This document shows positions 58,306 through 64,000 of a stretch of DNA of 64,000 nt, piece by piece (the first letter of the stretch is position 1; every line of letters begins with the position of its first letter). Under the pieces are notes generated by a model. The model saw only the letters and a program-made list of their open reading frames with translations. It was not told the origin of the DNA and made no database searches. The DNA comes from Beggiatoa alba B18LD. Lineage in GTDB: Bacteria > Pseudomonadota > Gammaproteobacteria > Beggiatoales > Beggiatoaceae. The stretch lies in contig NZ_JH600070.1 of the NCBI RefSeq assembly GCF_000245015.1, forward strand, positions 1,227,284 to 1,291,283. The letters are read 5' to 3'. A program made the position numbers and the translations under genes.

Positions 58306-59301
58306 CTATAAATTGTAAATATCCGCCTTATACCGTTTTAAATTATCGGGATTAGTAAACCATTCAATGGTTTCTTGTAATCCGCGTTTAAACCCTGTCA
58401 CGCCTGCATATTCGGGTTGCCAGTCTAATAAGTCGTGGGCTTTTTGATTATCTGCCCATAAGCGTTCAACTTCGCTTTTTTGGGGACGTAAGCGGGCGGA
58501 TTCTTCTTCAATATGGATTTCAGCGTGCATTAATTCTGCAATGTAGCGTACTGTGTCGCCAATGCTCACTTCATAATTACTACCGATATTAATGACTTCA
58601 CCTAAGCATTTATCTGTTTTAAGAAATGCCATGAAACCGCGAACGGTGTCACGAACATAGTTAAAATCACGGGTAGGATGCAATGCACCAAGCTTTAGTT
58701 GTCGTTTACCATTGGCAATTTGCGTGATAATGGTGGGAATAACTGCCCGCGCGGATTGGCGTGCGCCGTAGGTGTTAAAAGGGCGGATAATGGTTACAGG
58801 GGTGTTAAAGGCTTGGTAAAACGACATAGCAAGTTGGTCAGCACCGATTTTAGTCGCAGAATAAGGCGATTGTCCTTGTAACGGGTGTTGTTCTGTGATG
58901 GGAACAAAGCGGGCTGTGCCATAGACTTCGCTGGTTGATGTGTGGATAACTTTTTGTATGCCTAAATCACGGGCGGCTTGGACAATATTTAGTGTGCCGT
59001 TGATATTGGTTTCAACATAGGTCGCGGGCGAGTGGTAGGAGTAAGGTATCGCAATTAAAGCGGCTAAATGCATAACGACATCACAGCCTTGCATGGCTTG
59101 CTTTACGCCAAATGGGTCGCGGATATCTCCTGTAAAAACGTCTAATTGTTCACGGACGGTTTTATCAATATGGTCTAGCCATCCCCATGTATTGAATGAG
59201 TTATATAAAACAAAAGCGCGAACATCATAGCCTGCTTGAATTAGGGCTTCTGTTAAATGTGAGCCAATAAACCCATCGGCACCCGTTACCAAAATTTTCA
59301 T
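58306..59301 (-). CDS. legB: NAD-dependent 4,6-dehydratase LegB-type
   Basis: A 331-residue extended SDR. The nucleotide-binding motif is TGADGFIGSHL at the N-terminus. The catalytic STSEVYGT and YSATK (YxxxK) are intact, followed by IRPFNTYGARQSARAVIP. The match is to LegB-like UDP/GDP-GlcNAc 4,6-dehydratases; other dehydratases or epimerases of the family are alternatives. Its ATG overlaps the gspD stop by four bases (ATGA), an unusual coupling to the secretin. Confidence 0.78.
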   Translation of the reverse strand: MKILVTGADGFIGSHLTEALIQAGYDVRAFVLYNSFNTWGWLDHIDKTVREQLDVFTGDIRDPFGVKQAMQGCDVVMHLAALIAIPYSYHSPATYVETNINGTLNIVQAARDLGIQKVIHTSTSEVYGTARFVPITEQHPLQGQSPYSATKIGADQLAMSFYQAFNTPVTIIRPFNTYGARQSARAVIPTIITQIANGKRQLKLGALHPTRDFNYVRDTVRGFMAFLKTDKCLGEVINIGSNYEVSIGDTVRYIAELMHAEIHIEEESARLRPQKSEVERLWADNQKAHDLLDWQPEYAGVTGFKRGLQETIEWFTNPDNLKRYKADIYNL

Positions 59302-61472
59302 GGTTTAATTTCTTGTCTTAAGGGTTGAATGATATTAGGAACAACAGTGGTATTCGGCATAATTGGTGAGGAAACGTTTTGAGTTTCTACGGATAAGCGT
59401 TCGCGGAATGATTGGGTAATTTCTTGCGCTTCACTGTCGTTATTAATGACATAAGGGACAATAATTGCAATTAATTCAGTGCGTTCAACAGAGCTGCTTT
59501 CTGTTTTAAATAAACTGCCAACGATAGGAATGTCTTTTAAAACAGGTACACCGCTATTGCCTACGTTGTTATTGTTTGAAATCAATCCGCCTAATAATAC
59601 AGAGCCACCATCGTTTAAGGTTAATTTGGTTGTGATGCTGCGATTGAGAATTGAGGGGGAATCAATGCCGCTAAATTCGTTTGTTGTTGCGTTACTGACT
59701 TCTTGCTTGATGTCTAAGTCAATCCGATTGCCAGCATGGACAATGGGTTTTACTGTTAAGAGTACGCCTGTGGTTCGATATTGAATTTGTTGCAAAATCG
59801 TTGAGTCACTTTGTTGACTGGAATCGCTGGATTGACTGGTGACAATGGGCACTTCTGTTCCTACGTTTATCGTCGCACTTTCACCACTTTTCACCATCAC
59901 GCGGGGCGAGGATAGGATACTAATACGGCTATTACTGGCAAATGCACCGAGTAAAGCGCGTGTTTGTCCTGCATTATCAATGGTGTAAGTCAAGCCTGAT
60001 GTGGTGGGGCTTAGTGCCATTGTAGAAAGTGTTCCGCCTAAGCTACCGCCTAAGTCTAAGCCTTTTGCTAGCCATTCGATACCAAATTGCTCTTGGTCGT
60101 TCAGCGTTACTTCAGCCAAAGTCACCTCGATTAAAGTCAGTTTTGGCGGTTGATCCATTTGTTTCAAAATGGGTAATAAGTATGCCCACGATTCAGCAGT
60201 ACCTTGATATAGCAAAGCATTTCTATTGGTATCAACGACTAAACGGCGACTATTTGTTGTTGTGCTATTGGTGATATTTGGCACATTAGCAGGGTTAGCA
60301 CTTTTATTAGTTTGGTCGTTAGCGGTGGTACTTGCTGGAGATGTTTGTGACGTTGTGGAAGCAATGACACCATCTAATAATGGCGATAAGACTTTCGATA
60401 AGTTTTCAGCTTGAGTATTTTGTACGGGGTAAAAAAAGAGGCTATCTCCTTCTTTTTTATTCGCGTTACTATTTGGTGCGTCTAGGGTTTTTACCCATTG
60501 TTTAATATGTTCAATCACTGTTTCATCATTGGCAAAGGCAATTAAGGCGTTACTGGCTTTTAATGGGAACATGATAATGCTACCGCCTGCACTGGCTCCG
60601 CCTGTCACTGCAAACCCTTCAGAGGCTAACACATTGGTGAGTTGAATATTTAAGTCTTCGGCACTTAAAAAAACGGGTTCAATCCTGACGCTGTGACGAC
60701 TACGCATAAAGGGTTGGTCTAAAAATCCTATAATATTAACTGCATTGCGAATAAGTTCAGGTGTGCCCAGTAGGACGATAGCATTGCGTTCAGGGTCTTC
60801 CAGCATTTGTAATTTGGGGTTGTTGTAAATTTGTCGTAGCCAGTTCGCAATTTGGGTATTCCGTAGCACTTTTAAGGGGACAACTTGAAAGATAGGGCGG
60901 TGAGAAATGGGTACACTTGGTAATGTTGTTCCTGTCACTAAGAGCGGTGGAACGGGGTTGATATTGCTGGCAGCAGGGACAAAGCGTAATAAGTTGTCTT
61001 GTAAGGCAAGCCCAACGCCATAATTTTCTAGCACTTGATTGGCTAATTTATAGAGTTGCACGGGGGTTTGCGGTTCAACAACCCGTAAGGTCACTAAATC
61101 TTTTTTCGTTTGTAAACTTGCATCAATATCAAATGAAAGCCCCAGTAAATTGCCATACACTTCATTAATAAATGTGGGTAATGGTAAGGCTTCTACACTG
61201 ATTTGTGAGGGATTTGTATGTGGGAATACAGGTACATAATCTTTCACAACTTCGCCGTGACTGGATAGGGATAGGGCGTAGGTCGGCGTACTTTGAAAAC
61301 GGGCAGAGCCTAACTCTTGTTTTTTCTCCTCAGCAGGCGTTGCGCTTATTTCTCCTGTACGTCCCATATTTGGGGCGCGTAGTGGTGTGGGAATTTTAAC
61401 ATCGCTTGCGGGAGGAAGGACGCACGCCGTGAGTAATAACAGGTAACTAAAAAGCAGAATATGTTTAACCAT
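59298..61472 (-). CDS. gspD: Type II secretion system secretin GspD
   Basis: A 724-residue secretin lipoprotein. The signal peptide ends at a lipobox with cysteine 17 (LLLTACVLPP). The N0/N1-type domains are about 85-330. A Ser/Thr/Asn-rich insertion lies about 365-405. The secretin domain has VPIVTSQSSDSSQQ and the signature LLGGLISNNNNVG with VPVLKDIPIVGSLFK. It forms the outer-membrane pore of a type II secretion system, of the Xps-like kind. Preceded by gspC/N- and gspM-like genes. Confidence 0.9.
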   Translation of the reverse strand: MVKHILLFSYLLLLTACVLPPASDVKIPTPLRAPNMGRTGEISATPAEEKKQELGSARFQSTPTYALSLSSHGEVVKDYVPVFPHTNPSQISVEALPLPTFINEVYGNLLGLSFDIDASLQTKKDLVTLRVVEPQTPVQLYKLANQVLENYGVGLALQDNLLRFVPAASNINPVPPLLVTGTTLPSVPISHRPIFQVVPLKVLRNTQIANWLRQIYNNPKLQMLEDPERNAIVLLGTPELIRNAVNIIGFLDQPFMRSRHSVRIEPVFLSAEDLNIQLTNVLASEGFAVTGGASAGGSIIMFPLKASNALIAFANDETVIEHIKQWVKTLDAPNSNANKKEGDSLFFYPVQNTQAENLSKVLSPLLDGVIASTTSQTSPASTTANDQTNKSANPANVPNITNSTTTNSRRLVVDTNRNALLYQGTAESWAYLLPILKQMDQPPKLTLIEVTLAEVTLNDQEQFGIEWLAKGLDLGGSLGGTLSTMALSPTTSGLTYTIDNAGQTRALLGAFASNSRISILSSPRVMVKSGESATINVGTEVPIVTSQSSDSSQQSDSTILQQIQYRTTGVLLTVKPIVHAGNRIDLDIKQEVSNATTNEFSGIDSPSILNRSITTKLTLNDGGSVLLGGLISNNNNVGNSGVPVLKDIPIVGSLFKTESSSVERTELIAIIVPYVINNDSEAQEITQSFRERLSVETQNVSSPIMPNTTVVPNIIQPLRQEIKP

Positions 61473-61506
61473 AAGAGGGACTGTTAGGCAGGAATTAGGC
61501 TATGGG

Positions 61507-61989
61507 TTAGGGCATTTTAGGGGCGTAGAGCTTCAGAATTTCTTCGGTATCCACTTGTTTTAAAGTCACTGTATTTTCTTCAATGTCAATAATCAGTGAT
61601 TCATCTGGTAATTTGTCATTCACTCGATAACGGCTCACTTTTTGGCTTGCATCTGCCATCAGTGCATAACGGGTTTTACCTGTTGTCATAATTCCTAATA
61701 AACGTAAAGAGTTGGAATTAACCACAGTACCTGTTTTATTGGATGAAGTGGCTTTTTCATCTGTTTCCTTGCCCCAAGGTTGTAACTTATTGAGTTTATC
61801 AAACGCAATTTGTTCGTCTGCCGTGTTCATCGTGGGCATTTTCCATGTATTTTCTGGCTCGTTTTTTTCTGCTATGCCAAGTTTAGGCGTAGGGGCGGTG
61901 ATACTGATAAAACAGAGCGCGAAACTCACACCCGCAAGCAGTAATAACCAAATTGCAACCTGTTGATTGGTTGTCGGAATGAGTTTCAT
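61507..61989 (-). CDS. GspC/XpsN-like type II secretion protein
   Basis: A 160-residue protein with one N-terminal transmembrane helix (WLLLLAGVSFALCFISI) and a periplasmic domain (LRLLGIMTTGKTRYALM, NTVTLKQVDTEEIL). The domain resembles the GspC homology region. It is short and lacks a PDZ domain, matching XpsN-type proteins that link the inner-membrane platform to GspD. It overlaps gspM by four bases. Assigned by position and pattern. Confidence 0.65.
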   Translation of the reverse strand: MKLIPTTNQQVAIWLLLLAGVSFALCFISITAPTPKLGIAEKNEPENTWKMPTMNTADEQIAFDKLNKLQPWGKETDEKATSSNKTGTVVNSNSLRLLGIMTTGKTRYALMADASQKVSRYRVNDKLPDESLIIDIEENTVTLKQVDTEEILKLYAPKMP

Positions 61990-62546
61990 GAGTTTGCAGG
62001 TGGTTGAAAATAAGCTGTAACAATCAGGGTAAAGCGCAGGGGTTGTCCTTGGCGAATGTCAAAACGTTCAACAATTAGCCATTGTGGATTACTGGCAATG
62101 GCTAGTAATAATTTATGGGTATTACTGGCTATAAAAGGCGCGTCGACTTGGGTTGTTACTTGCCATAAGTTGATAGCGGTTGTGCTATCAATGGCGTTAT
62201 CAACTCTAATTTTTGCTTCTTTAATCCCTATTCCCTTCATTTGGTTATTAAACCATGCTTGAATATTTGCTTGTGCAAGTCCTTTAGTATTGGCTATCCA
62301 TAAGCGACTTTCTGTATCCAATAAAGCGGTTTGAATTTGTTCGCGTCGAGTTAGCCAGAAATTTTGTTGTGTAATTTGATGTAATTGTGCCAAGCGTTTT
62401 TCTGCCTCAGCATAATCCGCTTCCACTTTACGGCGATAGTCATCTAAGCGCAAAACACCATAGGCAAGGAGAATACCAAGTATCATCCATAATCCCAGCC
62501 GTAAGCGAGGATTTTCTTTTAATTCAGTGCTCAGTGAATTAGACAT
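61986..62546 (-). CDS. GspM-like type II secretion protein
   Basis: A 186-residue inner-membrane protein with one transmembrane helix at about residues 16-33 (RLGLWMILGILLAYGVL), a coiled coil (YAEAEKRLAQLHQITQQ) and a ferredoxin-like periplasmic end (LLLAIASNPQWLIVERFDI). Gene order M-(C/N)-D matches Xanthomonas xpsM-xpsN-xpsD. Assignment is by context plus architecture. An element B copy lies 78 bases upstream. Confidence 0.68.
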   Translation of the reverse strand: MSNSLSTELKENPRLRLGLWMILGILLAYGVLRLDDYRRKVEADYAEAEKRLAQLHQITQQNFWLTRREQIQTALLDTESRLWIANTKGLAQANIQAWFNNQMKGIGIKEAKIRVDNAIDSTTAINLWQVTTQVDAPFIASNTHKLLLAIASNPQWLIVERFDIRQGQPLRFTLIVTAYFQPPANS

Positions 62547-62623
62547 GCGTTAGAGAAATCCAGCCAGTTTATGAGGACAAATCTTATCAGTCTTCTGTGA
62601 AAAACCAATCATTAAAAATTCGA

Positions 62624-62718
62624 TATAGCAAACGTATTATAAAACGACATGGAGGACTGGCAGTCCTGTGAGGACTGCCAGTCCTAGATTTAAATCACTT
62701 TATGGTACGGTTACTATA
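62624..62718. mobile_element. Element B copy 6, complete
   Basis: Ninety-five bases, TATAGCAAACGTATTATAAA to GGTTACTATA, with the double AGGACTG palindrome. Almost identical to copy 4. It lies between gspM and trpA and fills most of the gap. Confidence 0.85.
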
Positions 62719-62746
62719 GCTCAGTTATGCGAGGGTATAAATAAAG

Positions 62747-62780
62747 CAGGACTGACAATTCAGTACATTGCCAGTCCTTT
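62747..62780. repeat. Hairpin downstream of trpA
   Basis: Arms AGGACTG and CAGTCCT, extendable to ACAAT/ATTG with a mismatch, around a loop. It lies about 50 bases past the trpA stop on the minus strand and may terminate trpBA; the core is shared with element B, so it may be a relic of that element. Confidence 0.45.
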
Positions 62781-62826
62781 TCTGTTTGTTTTTCCCTATT
62801 TTTCAATCGCTATCACAGCTGTTTTA

Positions 62827-63630
62827 TTAAGCGGGCTGTGTCATGGCATGGCTTAATGTTTGTAAAAAGGCGGGTAAAACGGTTAAGAGTTCCGCTTCTG
62901 GTGTGGTTTCTATTTGTTGCACTAGGGCACTGCCAACGATGACGGCATCGCTGATTTTTGCAATTTTGCCCGCCGTTTCAGCATCACGAATCCCAAAGCC
63001 AACCCCAATCGGTAATTGGGTATATTGGCGAATTTGTTGGATTTTCTCTTGTACTGCAACTGTATCTAGATTTGCGCTCCCCGTCACCCCTTTTAAGGAA
63101 ACGTAATATAAATATCCGCCTGCTTGTGTGCAAATCCGTTTAATACGTTCTTCAGTGCTCGTGGGCGCAAGTAAGAAGATTGGCAGTAAATGATGTGCTT
63201 TTAACGCTTGTCCTAATTCAGTGGATTCTTCTGGGGGTAAATCCACCGTGAGCACACCATCAACGCCTGCTTGTTCTGCTCGTTGGGCAAATTGATGATA
63301 ACCCATGATTTCAATGGGGTTTAAATAGCCCATGAGTACAACAGGGGTGCTGGTATTTTGTTGGCGAAAGTTTGCCACCATGTTTAAAACATCACTCAGG
63401 TGTGTTCCTGCGGCAATGGCTCTTTCACTGGCGCGTTGAATCACTGGCCCATCTGCCATTGGGTCTGAGAAAGGAATCCCTAACTCAATAATATCCGCCC
63501 CTGCCTCGACCAGTTTGTGCATGAGAGGCACTGTGATGCTGGGCTTTGGGTCTCCTGCGGTGATAAAAGGAATTAAAGCTGTCCGTCGTTGCGCTTTCAG
63601 ATTGGTAAAACAGGTTTGTAAGCGGTTCAT
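62827..63630 (-). CDS. trpA: Tryptophan synthase alpha chain
   Basis: A 267-residue TIM-barrel protein cleaving indole-3-glycerol phosphate. The catalytic glutamate is in [27 protein letters not shown] and [17 protein letters not shown] are family blocks. Two bases separate it from trpB, so they are cotranscribed. Confidence 0.96.
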   Translation of the reverse strand: MNRLQTCFTNLKAQRRTALIPFITAGDPKPSITVPLMHKLVEAGADIIELGIPFSDPMADGPVIQRASERAIAAGTHLSDVLNMVANFRQQNTSTPVVLMGYLNPIEIMGYHQFAQRAEQAGVDGVLTVDLPPEESTELGQALKAHHLLPIFLLAPTSTEERIKRICTQAGGYLYYVSLKGVTGSANLDTVAVQEKIQQIRQYTQLPIGVGFGIRDAETAGKIAKISDAVIVGSALVQQIETTPEAELLTVLPAFLQTLSHAMTQPA

Positions 63631-63632
63631 AA

Positions 63633-64000
63633 CTAGATTTTAATCCCTTCCAAAGTAGCAATGGTATTGATGTCTTTGTCACCACGTCCTGACAGATTGA
63701 CTAAAATAATTTGGTCTTTATCCATGGTTGGGGCAAGTTTTGTGCAATAAGCCAATGCATGGCTGGATTCTAAGGCGGGAATAATCCCTTCTGTGCGGGT
63801 TAAATCGTGGAAGGCGGCAATGGCTTCTGCATCGGTAATTGTGACATATTGCGCCCGTCCTGTATCTTTTAACCAAGCATGTTCGGGCCCTACACCAGGG
63901 TAGTCTAAGCCTGCGGAGACGGAATGTGTTTCGATAACTAAGCCGTTTTCATCGCTCATTAAATAGGTGCGATTGCCGTGTAAAACCCCTGTTTTTCCAG
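63633..64000 (-). CDS. trpB: Tryptophan synthase beta chain (partial, 5' end beyond window)
   Basis: The frame is open through the right edge of the window. It reads [19 protein letters not shown] at its start here and continues with [19 protein letters not shown], the conserved C-terminal half of TrpB. The PLP lysine lies outside the window; the C-terminal serine-binding NLSGRGDKD is present. It condenses indole with serine to make tryptophan. Confidence 0.95.
   Translation of the reverse strand, partial: GKTGVLHGNRTYLMSDENGLVIETHSVSAGLDYPGVGPEHAWLKDTGRAQYVTITDAEAIAAFHDLTRTEGIIPALESSHALAYCTKLAPTMDKDQIILVNLSGRGDKDINTIATLEGIKI

Overview
ORGANISM. The window looks like a chromosomal segment of an AT-rich gammaproteobacterium, most likely of the Beggiatoaceae/Thiotrichales type. 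Gamma-type housekeeping genes (maeB, prlC, ispH, acnB, bepA, cysB-cysDN, trpBA, an Xps-like type II secretion cluster) sit beside C1-metabolism genes: the formylmethanofuran-dehydrogenase-like subunit fhcA and a malyl-CoA lyase. This taxon is an inference; there is no rRNA or tRNA in the window to confirm it. LAYOUT. 1-12.9 kb: maeB (5' cut by the window edge), prlC, a UDG-fold protein, yjbQ, a TPR/DUF3142 pair, ispH coupled to a MORN-repeat protein, serB and a ttcA-like gene. 13-18.7 kb: a qmcA/nfeD pair, acnB and a nucleoside-recognition-domain membrane protein. 18.9-26.9 kb: a complete kdpFABCDE potassium operon, all on the minus strand. 27-31 kb: a repeat-rich accessory stretch with orphan fhcA, an effector-associated (death-like) domain protein, a decayed IS1-family transposase and a nuclease-like gene fragment. 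31-35.5 kb: a NodIJ-type ABC exporter, bepA, an HPD-less J-domain-like membrane protein and an unknown. 35.5-42.9 kb: a 1,334-residue modular surface protein, mcl, and a two-gene Septu-type (PtuA/PtuB) defence module. 42.9-49.9 kb: cysB diverging from cysDN, a TonB-dependent receptor and a fructosamine kinase. 50-55.6 kb: a Ser/Thr/Ala-rich lipoprotein, a methionine-rich coiled-coil membrane protein, a retropepsin-like protease, glcD and an AbiGi-like gene. 55.7-62.5 kb: legC-like aminotransferase, then a minus-strand operon gspM-gspC/N-gspD-legB-glycosyltransferase. 62.8-64 kb: trpA and the 3' part of trpB. HOW THE GENES WORK TOGETHER. MaeB, AcnB, malyl-CoA lyase and GlcD are central-carbon enzymes; with FhcA they fit C1/C2 (methylotrophic, serine-cycle-like) metabolism. 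CysB and CysDN activate sulfate. LegB and LegC catalyse consecutive steps toward a 4-amino-4,6-dideoxy sugar nucleotide, and legB is translationally coupled to the type II secretin. REPEATS. Two families of short non-coding mobile elements fill most gaps. Element A is about 180-270 bp. Its terminal inverted repeats read ACCTGAGTTCGGCGAG, it carries a strong terminator-like hairpin, and some copies have 7-8 bp target duplications. Element B is about 95 bp with TATAGTAA/TATAGCAA ends and AGGACTG palindromes. One A copy has inserted into a B copy. No CRISPR array, rRNA, tRNA or origin was seen.
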